64,000 nt of DNA from CAWAND01 sp963783335 (GTDB lineage Bacteria; Chloroflexota; Anaerolineae; Anaerolineales; E44-bin32): assembly GCA_963783335.1 (NCBI GenBank), contig CAWAND010000008.1, forward strand, positions 1-64,000, given 5' to 3'. Positions 26,308 to 36,405 of the stretch are shown piece by piece; position 1 is the stretch's first letter; each line of letters starts with the position of its first letter. Under the pieces are notes generated by a model. The model was given only the letters and a program-made list of their open reading frames with translations. It ran no database searches and was not told the origin of the DNA. The position numbers and the translations under genes are program-made.

Positions 26308-27756
26308 ATGCTCAGATCGCCTCCCGAATGGCTGGGTCGCCTCAGTCAACTGCGAGCACGCGGGCCTATGTTGGCCGTCTTGTTCCTTGGCCTGTTGGCC
26401 GCTTCCCCCACGCCCGTGGTGCGCTTCGTATCTGCCGAACTTCGGAACGTGCGCGGTGCCCAGATCGCCGGACGCCCATCGGCGGTGCTGCAAGCCCTGA
26501 CGCCCATCCTGGCACTCGAGCCCGACGCTCCCCGGATCAGGTTGGCGGCGGCTGACGCCGCTCTCAATCTCGGCCAACCCGGCGTCGCCCTCGACCACCT
26601 GCATGCGGCGGGCCTCGATGGCCAGCGCTGGAAGGCGGCTGGCTGCGTGCTCGTTCGAGCCCAGGTGGCCTCCGGTGCCGTCACCGCCTTGGGCGATGTC
26701 CTGGACCGCCTGGACCGGTTTTGCCCTTCGAATGACCCCGCCTGGCGATCTGTCGTCGCCCAGGCTCAGGCCTCGGGGGACATGCCGGCCGCCAGCCGGG
26801 CTGCCAGGGCTTGGGCCGAAGCCGACCCGGCCGATCCGGAGGCTCACTTTTACCTGGGCCTCAGCCTGGCGTTGGTCGATCCGCCAAGCGCTTTGAGCCC
26901 GCTCAAGACTGCCCAGGCGCTGTCTCCTTCGCCGTCGCCCCTCACAAGTTCCCTGGCCCAGGCCATTGAGGACTCCCTTCCGAGCGGCGACAGAGCCTAC
27001 GAATTCGCCCAGGTCGGGCAGGCGCTGGCACGAACAGGACGTTGGGATCTGGCGGCCAAGGCCTTCTCGCAGGCGGTCGAACTCTCTCCCGGGTACGTTG
27101 AAGCACGAGCTTATCTTGGTCTGGCCCTTGACCGCACGGGAGGCGATGGTCAGCAGGAACTGATCCGTGCCAGCCAGTCGGTACCATCGGCCAGTTTGCC
27201 GCACGTTTTTCTGGCGCAGCACTGGGCGCTCAAAGGTGAACAGCAGAAGGCGGTTCAAGAGCTGCGCATTGCCCAATCCCTTCAGCCAGACAGCCCAGCC
27301 ATCGCCGCCCAACTCGGCGGGGCACTCGTCGTCTTGGGGGACCTCCAATCGGCCTTGCTCGAGTACCAGCATGCGGTTGAATTGGCGCCATCTTCCGCCG
27401 AGTTCCAGAGCTTGCTGGCCGCGTTCAGCCTTGACCACGAAATCGACGTCGCCGGTGTGGGACTCCCGGCCGCCAGACAAGCGGTCTTGCTGGAGCCAAC
27501 CTCAGCCGACTACATCGACCAACTCGGTTTCAGCTACTACCTGCATGGAAACCCCGAGATGGCAGAGCACCTTCTGGGCCAGGGGCTGCGCGCCGACCCT
27601 GTCAGCCCAGCGATCAACTACCATCTTGCCCTGGCACGTTTGGCCCTTCAGAAGACCGATTTGGCGGTCATGTCACTTCGGCAAGCCGCGGCCCTCGACC
27701 CCGGCGGCATGTATGCCATGTTGGCCACCAGGACTCTGTCCCGGCTGCAGCCCTGA
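26308..27756 (+). CDS. tetratricopeptide-repeat protein with N-terminal membrane anchor
   Basis: This 482-residue protein has an N-terminal hydrophobic segment (GPMLAVLFLGLLAASPTPVV, about 20-40). It is followed by repeated 34-residue helical pairs such as GRWDLAAKAFSQAVELSPGYVEARAYLGLAL and GNPEMAEHLLGQGLRADPVSPAINYHLAL. The start at 26308 is preferred because upstream in-frame residues overlap the divergent dehydrogenase promoter. It probably sits on the outside of the membrane and scaffolds other proteins. No specific role can be given. Confidence 0.8.
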   Translation: MLRSPPEWLGRLSQLRARGPMLAVLFLGLLAASPTPVVRFVSAELRNVRGAQIAGRPSAVLQALTPILALEPDAPRIRLAAADAALNLGQPGVALDHLHAAGLDGQRWKAAGCVLVRAQVASGAVTALGDVLDRLDRFCPSNDPAWRSVVAQAQASGDMPAASRAARAWAEADPADPEAHFYLGLSLALVDPPSALSPLKTAQALSPSPSPLTSSLAQAIEDSLPSGDRAYEFAQVGQALARTGRWDLAAKAFSQAVELSPGYVEARAYLGLALDRTGGDGQQELIRASQSVPSASLPHVFLAQHWALKGEQQKAVQELRIAQSLQPDSPAIAAQLGGALVVLGDLQSALLEYQHAVELAPSSAEFQSLLAAFSLDHEIDVAGVGLPAARQAVLLEPTSADYIDQLGFSYYLHGNPEMAEHLLGQGLRADPVSPAINYHLALARLALQKTDLAVMSLRQAAALDPGGMYAMLATRTLSRLQP

Positions 27757-27825
27757 GGCTTGACGGCGCGGCTGTGCTAGAATTCCGCCTTCCGAATGGA
27801 GGTCACCGATGAAAGGAACCGCGGG

Positions 27826-28467
27826 GTGATTCGCACCTGGCGCTTTGCCATCGGCTTCTGCTTGGCAGCCTTGTGCCTCGCTGCCTGCCAACCCTCCCCA
27901 ACCCAAGCCCAACCGGGAGCCGTTCTCTTCCAAGATGATTTCTCTCGCACACTGAGCGGCTGGGACCGCCACCGGGAGACGGCATATTGGGTTGACTATC
28001 AAGACGGCACCTATCACATGCGCATCAACGCCCCCAACGCTGACGCCGTCAGCAATCCCGGTTTGGATTTCAAGGACGTGCGCGTCCAGGTCGAAGCCGC
28101 CAAGGTTGATGGGCCAGACAACAACCTGTTCGGGATCGTCTGCCGCTACCAAGATCCGGGTGACTTCTACTTCTTCGCTGTGTCGAGCGATGGCTATGCT
28201 GGAATTGGTGTCAGCAAGAGCGGTCGCCGACACCTCTTGAGCCACGAAACACTCCTCCCTTCGCCAAGAATCCTGAGCGGCAACGCCACCAACGTGCTCC
28301 GTGCGGATTGCGTCGGATACGAGCTGACCCTATACGTCAACGGGAATGTGGTCAACCAGGCGCAAGCCGCCGAATGGGACAAAGGGGACGTGGGCTTGAT
28401 GGTCGGCAGCTACGAGCAAGGTGGCGTCGAAATCGCGTTCGACAATCTTTCGGTAACGCAGCCCTGA
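27826..28467 (+). CDS. lipoprotein with concanavalin-like fold
   Basis: This protein of 213 residues starts from a GTG with AAAGGA eight bases before it. The N-terminus is a lipoprotein signal ending LCLAAC. The mature part begins FQDDFSRTLSGWDRH and continues YHMRINAPN, NLFGIVCRYQDPGDFYFFAVSSDGYAGI and a final FDNLSV. This pattern is typical of LamG/DUF1080-like jelly-roll domains in surface lipoproteins of Chloroflexota. The ligand is unknown. Confidence 0.75.
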   Translation: MIRTWRFAIGFCLAALCLAACQPSPTQAQPGAVLFQDDFSRTLSGWDRHRETAYWVDYQDGTYHMRINAPNADAVSNPGLDFKDVRVQVEAAKVDGPDNNLFGIVCRYQDPGDFYFFAVSSDGYAGIGVSKSGRRHLLSHETLLPSPRILSGNATNVLRADCVGYELTLYVNGNVVNQAQAAEWDKGDVGLMVGSYEQGGVEIAFDNLSVTQP

Positions 28468-28520
28468 CCGGAGGAACCTGCGCCATGGCGGCCGCGCTGA
28501 GGACGGCTTGAGGAAGACTC

Positions 28521-29801
28521 ATGAAAGTTCATTTGGACAGCCTCGGCTGCCGACTCAACCAAAGTGAAATCGAAGGTTTCGGCCGACAGTTCAGGGCAGC
28601 TGGGCATGAACTGGTGGCGGACCCTGAGCACAGCGACCTGGTGGTGATCAATACCTGCACCGTCACCCAGGATGCAGCCTCCGCCTCCCGAGCTCGGGTG
28701 CGAAACGCCCATCGCAGGCAGCCGCAGGCCGCCATCGTCCTCACTGGCTGCTGGAGCACCCTCGAGCAGGAATCCGCCCTGGCCCTCCCAGGGGTTGTGT
28801 TGGCGGTCCCGAATCCCGCCAAAGGCGCCCTGGTCAAGCAGGTGATAGGGACAACAAGTGATAGGTTTGATTTGGATCCCGTGGCGCGCAAGCCGCTGCC
28901 CGGCATTCGGACACGGACGCGTGCCTTTGTCAAGGCCCAGGATGGTTGCGACCACCACTGCACGTTCTGCCTGACAACGCTGGCCCGCGGGCCAGCTTCC
29001 AGCCTTCCGATCGATTCTGTGGTCAACCAGGTCAGAGCGGCAGTCGCCGGGGGCGCGCAGGAAGCCGTGATCAGCGGCGTGCAGTTGAGCGGCTACGGGT
29101 CCGGTCTTCCCGGGAATCCCCGCCTCACAGACCTGGTCCAGGCTGTACTAGAACGAACGGAAATCCCCCGTCTGCGCCTCTCGTCACTGGAACCTTGGGG
29201 GCTTCCCGAAGGCTTTTTTAGCTTGTGGCAGGATCCACGCCTGTGCCGGCAGCTGCATTTTCCGCTGCAATCCGGCAGCCCTTCAACCCTGAGACGGATG
29301 GGGCGCCCGACTCGTCCCAGCGGCTACAGTCAGCTGGTTGAACGTGCCCGACGCGCCATCCCGGGTTTGGCGGTGACCACCGATCTCATCGCTGGTTTCC
29401 CGGGCGAAACTGAGACGGAATTCCAGGAGAGTCTTCGCTTCGCGGAACAGATGCAGTTCGCCGACGCTCATGTCTTCCCCTACTCTGCCCGCCCCGGCAC
29501 GGGCGCCGCCAGGCTTCCCGACAGGGTTGACCCCATGGAAGCCAAGGCCCGCGCCCAGACCTTGCGCCTGGCAGTCGCCGACTCGGCATCAAGTTACCGG
29601 CGCCAATTCGTCTCACGCAGGCTGGACGTCCTCTGGGAAGCTGGCAGCCGTCTCGGGCCGGACGGATGGACGCTGTCCGGATGGAGTGACAACTACATTC
29701 GGGTTACCACCAAGGCCCCGCAAGATCTGTGGAACCGAATCTGCACTGTTCTCATTGAGGAGAGCACGCAGGATGGGCTCATAGGTCGTCTCACATCCTG
29801 A
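28521..29801 (+). CDS. mtaB: tRNA t6A37 methylthiotransferase MtaB
   Basis: This radical-SAM enzyme of 426 residues adds the methylthio group to t6A37. The N-terminal MTTase domain binds the auxiliary iron-sulfur cluster through Cys in LGCRLN, NTCTVT and TGCWS. The radical-SAM motif is CDHHCTFC. The stretches SGVQLSGYG, LHFPLQSGSPSTLRRMGR and TDLIAGFPGET are typical of MtaB rather than MiaB, and the short C-terminal TRAM-like domain ends the protein. It directly follows the lipoprotein gene (53 bp). Confidence 0.92.
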   Translation: MKVHLDSLGCRLNQSEIEGFGRQFRAAGHELVADPEHSDLVVINTCTVTQDAASASRARVRNAHRRQPQAAIVLTGCWSTLEQESALALPGVVLAVPNPAKGALVKQVIGTTSDRFDLDPVARKPLPGIRTRTRAFVKAQDGCDHHCTFCLTTLARGPASSLPIDSVVNQVRAAVAGGAQEAVISGVQLSGYGSGLPGNPRLTDLVQAVLERTEIPRLRLSSLEPWGLPEGFFSLWQDPRLCRQLHFPLQSGSPSTLRRMGRPTRPSGYSQLVERARRAIPGLAVTTDLIAGFPGETETEFQESLRFAEQMQFADAHVFPYSARPGTGAARLPDRVDPMEAKARAQTLRLAVADSASSYRRQFVSRRLDVLWEAGSRLGPDGWTLSGWSDNYIRVTTKAPQDLWNRICTVLIEESTQDGLIGRLTS

Positions 29802-29892
29802 TACAGCCAGGTTCAACAGACATGGATTCTTGGTGGCTACACGAAAAGAAAGCCGGTTTGGGTCTCGCCTTGTATGATACAATCGGGCACCT

Positions 29893-30210
29893 ATGAGCCG
29901 CCACGCTGAGCTGGCAATCGACGACTGCCCCATTGCTCGAACCTCGGCTTTGATCGCCCAAAAGTGGGTCATGTTGATCATTAGGGACTTGGCGGACGGC
30001 CCCTGCCGATATTCCGAGCTGCAGACTTCTCTCCGGATCAACCCGCGTACGCTATCCGAGCGCCTTTCCCATCTTGAAGCGCAAGGCGTGGTTGAACAGA
30101 AGGCAGGACCCGACCTTCCCGGCAGAATGGCCTATGCCCTCACCCGCAAGGGGCGTGCTCTCCTGCCCGTCCTCGAAGCGATGAAGGCTTTCGGCACAGC
30201 CTGGCTCTGA
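29893..30210 (+). CDS. HxlR-family transcriptional regulator
   Basis: This 105-residue winged-helix protein contains a conserved N-terminal cysteine in DDCPIARTSALIAQKWVM, RYSELQTSLRINPRTLSERL as recognition region, and a wing near AGPDLPGRMAYALT. HxlR proteins often use this cysteine to sense electrophiles or oxidants. No obvious target gene adjoins it; yqeY follows after 28 bp. Confidence 0.9.
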   Translation: MSRHAELAIDDCPIARTSALIAQKWVMLIIRDLADGPCRYSELQTSLRINPRTLSERLSHLEAQGVVEQKAGPDLPGRMAYALTRKGRALLPVLEAMKAFGTAWL

Positions 30211-30238
30211 TCAGCCACAACCTGACAGGAAACCATCC

Positions 30239-30688
30239 ATGGTGACAAAAGCCACCCTCGAATCGGACCTCAAGCAAGCTATGCGCCAAAGCGACCGCTT
30301 GCTCACAAGCACGCTGCGCATGGCCCTTTCGTCGATCAAGTTGGCCGAAGTGGACAAGCAGCGGCAGCTGAACGAAGATGAGATTACGGCCATCCTGCAG
30401 CGGGAGGCCAAGTCACGGCGGGAGACCATTGAGGACGCCAAGAAAGCCAATCGGCGGGATCTCATCCAAGGTGCGGAAGCAGAGCTCGAGGTCTTGAGCA
30501 CCTATCTTCCCGCCCCCTTTTCGGATTCCGAACTCGAGGCCCTGGTCCTTTCAGCCATCCAGGATGCTGGAGCTAGCGGACCCCAAGACATGGGCAAAGT
30601 CATGAGCGCCGTGATGGGCAAAGTAGGGGCCCGGGCCGACGGCAAGCGAGTGAGTCAGATGGCGCGGCGACTGCTCGAAAGGGCTTAA
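30239..30688 (+). CDS. yqeY: GatB/YqeY domain protein
   Basis: This 149-residue protein of the YqeY family resembles the tail domain of the GatB amidotransferase. ALSSIKLAEVDKQRQLNEDEI, REAKSRRETIEDAKKANR, ELEVLSTYLPAPFSDSEL and DMGKVMSAVMGKVGARADGKRVS are the usual signatures. The role in tRNA-dependent amidation is suggested by fold only. It starts the tight cluster yqeY-pgpH-ybeY-dgkA. Confidence 0.93.
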   Translation: MVTKATLESDLKQAMRQSDRLLTSTLRMALSSIKLAEVDKQRQLNEDEITAILQREAKSRRETIEDAKKANRRDLIQGAEAELEVLSTYLPAPFSDSELEALVLSAIQDAGASGPQDMGKVMSAVMGKVGARADGKRVSQMARRLLERA

Positions 30689-30697
30689 GAGACTGCC

Positions 30698-32890
30698 ATG
30701 GATCAGGGTCCGGACTTCAAGCTTTCCCCCATCCGGCGGATTCGAAACGCCTGGCACAACATCGAACTGTGGATGATCTTCTTGGCCGGGCTGATCGGGA
30801 TGACGGCGGCCGTCTCCATACCCATCGCCCAACGACAATCCACCTTCGGACTCGCTGCCGGCGACGTCGCCCCCCAAGACATCCTGGCCCCCTACGCGCT
30901 TTCATACAAGAGCGATGCCCTCACTCAACAAGCCAAGCAAGCGGCGGCCAACAGCGTTAGCCCCGTCTACGACCCGCCCGACAGCCAGGTGACTCGTCGA
31001 CAACTTGATGACCTCAGATCAACTCTCGACTACATCGATGCCATCCGAGCCGATGAACACGCGACAGCAGATCAGAAACTGGCAGATCTGGAGTCCCTGG
31101 CGGGGATCAAACTTGAAGGGGACACAGCTCAGGCGATACTCGAACTCCCCGAGCCGCGTTGGAAGGCGGTCAAGAGCGAAGCTGTTTCCGTGCTTGAGCA
31201 GGTGATGCGCTCAGAAATTCGTCCCGAGCGAGTTACTCAAGTCCGAAGAACGGTCCCGGCTCTGGTGAGCATCACCATGCCCCAGGATCAAGCTGACCTT
31301 GTGGTGCGATTCGTCTCCGCTTTCGTGGCACCCAACGCTCGCTTGAACGAAGAGGCCACACAGGCCGCCCGCGATGAGGCGTCACAAGCGGTGGCGCCGG
31401 TCATCAAGACCTACGCCCCCGGCGAAACGATTGTCAGCCGCGGGCAAATCGTGACCCCGCTTCAGCTCGAAGCGCTCCAGGCCTACGATCTCCTTACCCC
31501 ACCCGAGCCGTGGAAAGAGATCGCCATTCGCGGATTGCTGGTGGCCGTGCTCGGGATCAGCCTGGTGATGTATGGGTTCCGAACCCACCAAGATCAGATC
31601 CGGAGCGTACGGCTGGCATCGACCATGACGGTCCTGTTGGTCGTATTCACCTTGGGCCTGCAGGTGATGGTGCCCGGGCGGACCGTGATGCCGTATATCT
31701 TCCCAGCGGCCACATTGCCTATGCTCCTGGCGGTTCTTTTCAGTCCTGGGATGGGCGTAATGGGCGCCGTTGTCAGTGGCGCTTTGGCCGGGTTCCTGGG
31801 TGCGCGCGGGCTGGAACTTGGTTTGTACATCTCCCTGAGCGGCATCATGGGAGCGCTGATGATCGGCAAGGCCGAGCGGTTGAGCACGTTCTTCTGGTCC
31901 GGCCTAAGTGCTGCCCTGGCCGCCGTGGCCATCGTCGTCATCTTCCGCTTCCCCGATCCCGCGACCGACATGGTCGGCAAGGCCAGTTTGATGGGCGCCG
32001 GCCTGCTCAGCGGCTTCCTCTCTGCCAGCCTTGCATTCGGCCTCCTGCTCCTCGTGGGAAGCGTCGTGGGGATCACGACCAATCTGCAGTTGATCGAGCT
32101 TTCCAGGCCGGACCAGCCCCTTCTCCAGTTCATATTGCGCAACGCGCCAGGGACCTACCAGCACAGCCTGCAAGTCGCCAACCTGGCTGAACAAGCCGCC
32201 CGGGCGGTGGGCGCCAACCCTCTTCTGACCCGCGTGGGTGCGCTTTACCACGACGCCGGGAAGGCCCTCCGTCCCCAATTCTTCATTGAGAATCAAGTCG
32301 CTGGGCAAAACATCCACCAGCAACTCGACCCGGCGACCAGCGCCGGCATCATCCTGGCTCACGTCCGCGACGGCCTCGATTTGGCCAAGAAGTACCGCCT
32401 TCCAGCTCAGGTTCAAGCCTTCATCCCGGAACATCACGGAAAGATGGAGGCCAACTACCAATACCAGGCGGCGGTTGAAGCGGCCGGCGGCGATGCTTCA
32501 AAAGTCGATCGGAAGGCCTTCGCCTACCCTGGCCCGAGGCCCCGCTCCAAGGAAACCGCACTGTTGATGCTGGCGGATGGCGTAGAAGCCAAGGCACGGG
32601 CTGAGGCGCCCAAGGACGATGGGGAGATCGAAGCGCTCGTCAATTGGGTGATCCAGAATCGCCTCACAAACGGGCAGCTTGACCGCACCAATCTCACACT
32701 CAAGGACCTGGACACCATTCGCCGTTCTTTTGTCAGCACCCTGCGTGGGATCTACCATCCGCGCATTCGCTACCCTGAGCAGGACGCCCCTTCGGACTCC
32801 GATCAAACACCGGACGTGGCGCCGGCTCAAGACGGGGACGAGGCCAAATCCCCCGCCAGCCCAGCCTCACCTCAGCCGGATTCGGCATGA
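30698..32890 (+). CDS. 7TM-HD receptor, cyclic-di-AMP phosphodiesterase PgpH-like
   Basis: This 730-residue membrane protein has a first membrane segment at about 24-45, a long external 7TMR-HDED domain (about 50-260), and seven membrane segments to about 470. A cytosolic HD domain follows, with GTYQHSLQVANLAEQAA, LYHDAGKALRPQFF and IPEHHGKMEANYQYQ. The metal-binding HD pair is kept, although the usual HDIG reads HDAG. It lies directly before ybeY and dgkA, the same order as in many Gram-positives. Hydrolysis of c-di-AMP is inferred from the family. Confidence 0.9.
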   Translation: MDQGPDFKLSPIRRIRNAWHNIELWMIFLAGLIGMTAAVSIPIAQRQSTFGLAAGDVAPQDILAPYALSYKSDALTQQAKQAAANSVSPVYDPPDSQVTRRQLDDLRSTLDYIDAIRADEHATADQKLADLESLAGIKLEGDTAQAILELPEPRWKAVKSEAVSVLEQVMRSEIRPERVTQVRRTVPALVSITMPQDQADLVVRFVSAFVAPNARLNEEATQAARDEASQAVAPVIKTYAPGETIVSRGQIVTPLQLEALQAYDLLTPPEPWKEIAIRGLLVAVLGISLVMYGFRTHQDQIRSVRLASTMTVLLVVFTLGLQVMVPGRTVMPYIFPAATLPMLLAVLFSPGMGVMGAVVSGALAGFLGARGLELGLYISLSGIMGALMIGKAERLSTFFWSGLSAALAAVAIVVIFRFPDPATDMVGKASLMGAGLLSGFLSASLAFGLLLLVGSVVGITTNLQLIELSRPDQPLLQFILRNAPGTYQHSLQVANLAEQAARAVGANPLLTRVGALYHDAGKALRPQFFIENQVAGQNIHQQLDPATSAGIILAHVRDGLDLAKKYRLPAQVQAFIPEHHGKMEANYQYQAAVEAAGGDASKVDRKAFAYPGPRPRSKETALLMLADGVEAKARAEAPKDDGEIEALVNWVIQNRLTNGQLDRTNLTLKDLDTIRRSFVSTLRGIYHPRIRYPEQDAPSDSDQTPDVAPAQDGDEAKSPASPASPQPDSA

Positions 32891-33339
32891 TCCACTCCGC
32901 TCATGTCGTCGCCGAAGAAGCGACTCAGACCGCCATAGACTCCGTCCGCGGGGCCGCTCTGGCCGCTCTCAAGTATGAAGATGCCCCTCAGGGCGCATTG
33001 GCGGTCGTCTTGACGGATGCCGAGACACTTCGCAAACTCAACCTGCAGTTCCGAAAAACCGATTCAGCAACCGACGTTCTGGCCTTCCCGGATGGTTCTA
33101 TCGACTTAGACGACGAAGGAGTCTACTTCGGGGATGTCGTGATCGCCCTGCCCGTGGCGAATGAGCAGGCCAAGGACGCCGGCCACGCCTTGGAGTCGGA
33201 GCTGGCCCTGCTCACCGTCCATGGCGTCCTTCACCTGCTGGGCCACGACCATGCGACGCAAACCGAGAAAGAAGACATGTGGTCCCGCCAGTCCGCCATT
33301 TTGAAGCAGCTGGCGATCAAGGTGAGATTGCCGCGGTGA
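32887..33339 (+). CDS. ybeY: endoribonuclease YbeY
   Basis: This 150-residue metal-dependent RNase acts in rRNA maturation and ribosome quality control. The zinc site HGVLHLLGHDH (HxxxHxxxxxH pattern) is intact and preceded by FRKTDSATDVLAFP and the GDVVIALPVA strand. It overlaps pgpH by four bases and dgkA by four bases, so the three are cotranslated. Confidence 0.95.
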   Translation: MIHSAHVVAEEATQTAIDSVRGAALAALKYEDAPQGALAVVLTDAETLRKLNLQFRKTDSATDVLAFPDGSIDLDDEGVYFGDVVIALPVANEQAKDAGHALESELALLTVHGVLHLLGHDHATQTEKEDMWSRQSAILKQLAIKVRLPR

Positions 33340-33722
33340 CCGGCAAGGAACCCCGCCGCTCTTCCTCTCGGCCAGATTCGTTCCGCCATGCTTTCGCTGG
33401 ATGGTGGTACGTCCTCCGTTCGCAGCGAAATGCCTGGATCCACGCCACGGCTACTTTGCTGGCCGTCGGCGTTGGCGCCTGGATCGGCCTGGACAGACTT
33501 AGTTGGGGATTGATTCTGGTGGCGATTTCGCTCGTTTGGCTGGCGGAATTCATCAACACTGCCTTGGAAGCTGTGGTGGATTTGGCCAGCCCCGGTCAGA
33601 ACCCCCTGGCCAAAGTAGGCAAAGACGTCGGCGCCGCCGCTGTGCTCATCGCAGCCGGTGCGGCTGCGCTGATCGGCATCCTCGTCCTTGGGCCCCCATT
33701 GTGGGCGCGCCTGTTTTCCTGA
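33336..33722 (+). CDS. dgkA: diacylglycerol/undecaprenol kinase family protein
   Basis: This is a 128-residue membrane kinase with three membrane segments. The GTG at 33336 overlaps the ybeY stop as GTGA. The signature AEFINTALEAVVDLASPGQNPLAKVGKDVGAAAVLIAA matches the prokaryotic DgkA motif. Gram-positive-type homologues phosphorylate undecaprenol for cell-wall lipid recycling, which is the likely role here. Confidence 0.92.
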   Translation: MTGKEPRRSSSRPDSFRHAFAGWWYVLRSQRNAWIHATATLLAVGVGAWIGLDRLSWGLILVAISLVWLAEFINTALEAVVDLASPGQNPLAKVGKDVGAAAVLIAAGAAALIGILVLGPPLWARLFS

Positions 33723-33837
33723 CCTCGGACTCGGGGAGGGCCAAGGCCAACCGCGTTGCACCCCTCTGTCAACTGTGCGATAATGCCGGCGAATACTCCG
33801 TACAGGAACCATCGGATCAAGGTGGGCCACTCAACCG

Positions 33838-36405
33838 ATGACCGCCGATCGCAGCCTAGATGCCTCGTCCCTCATTCGAGCCGCCACAGCCTCCTTTGAC
33901 TACGGCAATCCAGCAGCCGCTCTGGGGAGTGTCCTGCAGCTCAGCATCGATTTGCTGGGCGTCGATCGCGCAGCACTCTTCGAATCCGACTCCGGCGAAG
34001 GTGGATTCAGCCCACGGTTCGCTCATGGTGCTCCGCTTTCCGATTTGGGCAAGATTTCTTCCAGCAGCGAACACGAACTGATCCGCTCGGCTATTCGCAA
34101 TCAGAAGGCCGCCTCCACGGAAGGCGGCCAGGCATCTCTTGGCCTTCCGTTGGCGCCTGGGATCGTGGCCTGCAGCCCATGCTCAACCGGCGGCGAGACG
34201 ATCGGCATGCTCTTCGTCGCTCGGGACGACGGCAGCCCATTTGACGAAGAGCTCGCCACGCTTGAGATACTTGCCACCCGCTCTGCAGAAATCCTGACCC
34301 ACGCCCGGCAATCGGCCAGTCAATCCTACCTATTCCACAAGCTTTCCCTTCTCTACCAAGCCAGCCACGCCATCACCAGCACGCGGGATAAGCAGGAAAG
34401 CATCCGCCAGATGGCGGCCCATCTTCTCAAGGCCACCTCTGCCGACACATGCGAGGTGCTGGTCAACGAAGGCAACAGTGGGCAGACGACCCGTTTCCGA
34501 CAGGAGCTGAACAAGTCGGTTCAGCACACGGTCGTATCGCTGGTCTCCGACAGCATGCCGGATTACCCGATTCACCAATCGGTCATGAAGGACCTCAAGC
34601 CGGCCATGATCAGCGTGATGCCGCCAACAGGCAGCGCCAAAGACATGGCGATGCTGCAGAGCGAAGGCATCTCGGCCGCCGCCATTTTCCCTCTGGCCAC
34701 TCGGCAGAAGGCGCTTGGCCTGGTGCGGATGCTGTACAACCGCTCCGGCCGCCAGATCAACGAGCAAGAGATCGAATTGGCGCAGGCGATCATCAACATC
34801 GGAGCTATCGGCCTCGAAGACGCTATCCACCTCGAAGCCTCCGAGGCGCGTGCCGGTCAACTCCAGCTTCTGAACGAGATCGGCCGAGAGATGACCTCCA
34901 GCCTGGATCTTGATGCCTCGCTTGAAAATGCAATGCGCAACGCCCAACGCATGCTCCAAGCGGAGGCCTGCGTCTTGTTCCTTCTCGATGAAGAAGGCGA
35001 AAAGCTCAATTTGAAGGCCAGCGGTGGCCGCCAGTTTCGCGTCAAGGATGTCGCCATCCGGCTCGAAGAAGGCATCGCCGGCTGGGTGGCTCGAAATCAC
35101 CGGCCTTTGATCGTGAACGACGTGCGCACCAATCCGCTCTATCACAGCGCAATCGACGCGCAGACCGGGCTGCTAACCACCTGCGTGTTGTGCGTGCCCC
35201 TGGAGTCACGCGGCGAAGTGATGGGCGTGATCGAAGCTATTAACCACCCGCGTGGCGTGTTCAACGAAAACGACCAGCAAATGCTCTCATCGGTCTCTGC
35301 CTGGGCCTCCATCGCCCTTGACAACGCCAACCTTTTCCAGCAGGTCGCTGAAGAACGGAGCCGGCTCGAAACCACACTTGTGGAGACGGCCGACGCGGTC
35401 GCCCTGACAGACCGTACCGGGCGCATCATCTTGATCAACAAGGCTGCCGCCCAGCTCTTTCGCATCAACGCTGAACTGGCAATTGGGCGCCTGGCATCGG
35501 AGATCTTCCGCGATCATCCGCTCGGCGAACTGCTGATGGACGAGACGGCCGAGCTGCCCATCACGTTGGACACAACAACCCCCACCGAAAGAGTACTCTT
35601 CACAACCATCAGCGAGATCCCAGATGTCGGCCGCGTGGCCGTCATGACCGATATCACCGCCTTGAAACAGATCGACCGGATGCGTTCTCAGCTGCTGGGC
35701 ACAGCGGCCCACGACCTCAAGAATCCGCTCAACGCCATCCGCCTGGGCGCCGATCTGCTCAACGATGCCGATCTCAGCGAACAGCAGCGAAAAGCGCTCA
35801 ATATGATGCAGCGGGCTACCGACAGCATGACGAACTTGATTACCGGCCTGCTGGAGACCATCCGCTTGGAGTCGTCCACTCATTTGACTCTCGAGCCGAT
35901 CCAGATCAATGACCTCATCCGGCGAGCGATTGAAGATCTTCGCCCCCTCTCCGAAGCCAGACAGCACAACATCCTGTATGAGGCGCCAACAGACCCTATC
36001 CTGGTGATGGCCGACCCCAGCCGTTTGAACTCCGTGATGACCAATCTGCTCAGCAATGCCATCAAGTTCACGCCGAAGGGCGGGAACATCGAAATCCAAT
36101 CCAAGTCGGACGACGAACAGGTTCTTGTCAGCGTCAGTGACGACGGGCCCGGCATTGCACCGGATGAGATTCCCCGTGTCTTCGAGCACTTCTTCCGGGG
36201 GAGGGTCGCAGTACAGGATCCCAACAACCCCGTGGAAGGAACCGGGCTCGGGCTTGCCTTGGCGAAGACGGTCATTGAGCAGCACGGAGGTCGCATCTGG
36301 GTCACCAGCGAAGAAGGCGACGGCACGACATTCTTCTTCTCGCTTCCACGTGAGTCCGTGCCCAAGACAGGCTCCCTCAAGAAGGAAAAACGCGGGGACG
36401 CCTGA
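33838..36405 (+). CDS. multi-GAF/PAS sensor histidine kinase
   Basis: This cytosolic kinase has 855 residues. Three GAF-like domains span about 24-165, 175-330 and 340-505. The third is the clearest (EIGREMTSSLDLDASLENAM ... ILVNDVRTNPLYHSA-like segment ... MGVIEAINHP). A PAS domain follows (about 515-610; DAVALTDRTGRIILINKAA). HisKA has TAAHDLKNPLNAI with the phospho-His near 625. HATPase has NLLSNAIKFTPKGG, DDGPGIAPDE and GTGLGLALAKTVIEQHGG. No response regulator is adjacent. The ligand is unknown. Confidence 0.93.
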   Translation: MTADRSLDASSLIRAATASFDYGNPAAALGSVLQLSIDLLGVDRAALFESDSGEGGFSPRFAHGAPLSDLGKISSSSEHELIRSAIRNQKAASTEGGQASLGLPLAPGIVACSPCSTGGETIGMLFVARDDGSPFDEELATLEILATRSAEILTHARQSASQSYLFHKLSLLYQASHAITSTRDKQESIRQMAAHLLKATSADTCEVLVNEGNSGQTTRFRQELNKSVQHTVVSLVSDSMPDYPIHQSVMKDLKPAMISVMPPTGSAKDMAMLQSEGISAAAIFPLATRQKALGLVRMLYNRSGRQINEQEIELAQAIINIGAIGLEDAIHLEASEARAGQLQLLNEIGREMTSSLDLDASLENAMRNAQRMLQAEACVLFLLDEEGEKLNLKASGGRQFRVKDVAIRLEEGIAGWVARNHRPLIVNDVRTNPLYHSAIDAQTGLLTTCVLCVPLESRGEVMGVIEAINHPRGVFNENDQQMLSSVSAWASIALDNANLFQQVAEERSRLETTLVETADAVALTDRTGRIILINKAAAQLFRINAELAIGRLASEIFRDHPLGELLMDETAELPITLDTTTPTERVLFTTISEIPDVGRVAVMTDITALKQIDRMRSQLLGTAAHDLKNPLNAIRLGADLLNDADLSEQQRKALNMMQRATDSMTNLITGLLETIRLESSTHLTLEPIQINDLIRRAIEDLRPLSEARQHNILYEAPTDPILVMADPSRLNSVMTNLLSNAIKFTPKGGNIEIQSKSDDEQVLVSVSDDGPGIAPDEIPRVFEHFFRGRVAVQDPNNPVEGTGLGLALAKTVIEQHGGRIWVTSEEGDGTTFFFSLPRESVPKTGSLKKEKRGDA

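Noticed and set aside
26224..27480. Minus-strand open frame of 418 codons opposite the TPR gene
   Set aside because: High-GC shadow frame. The plus strand has clear TPR repeats, a membrane anchor and a sensible start.
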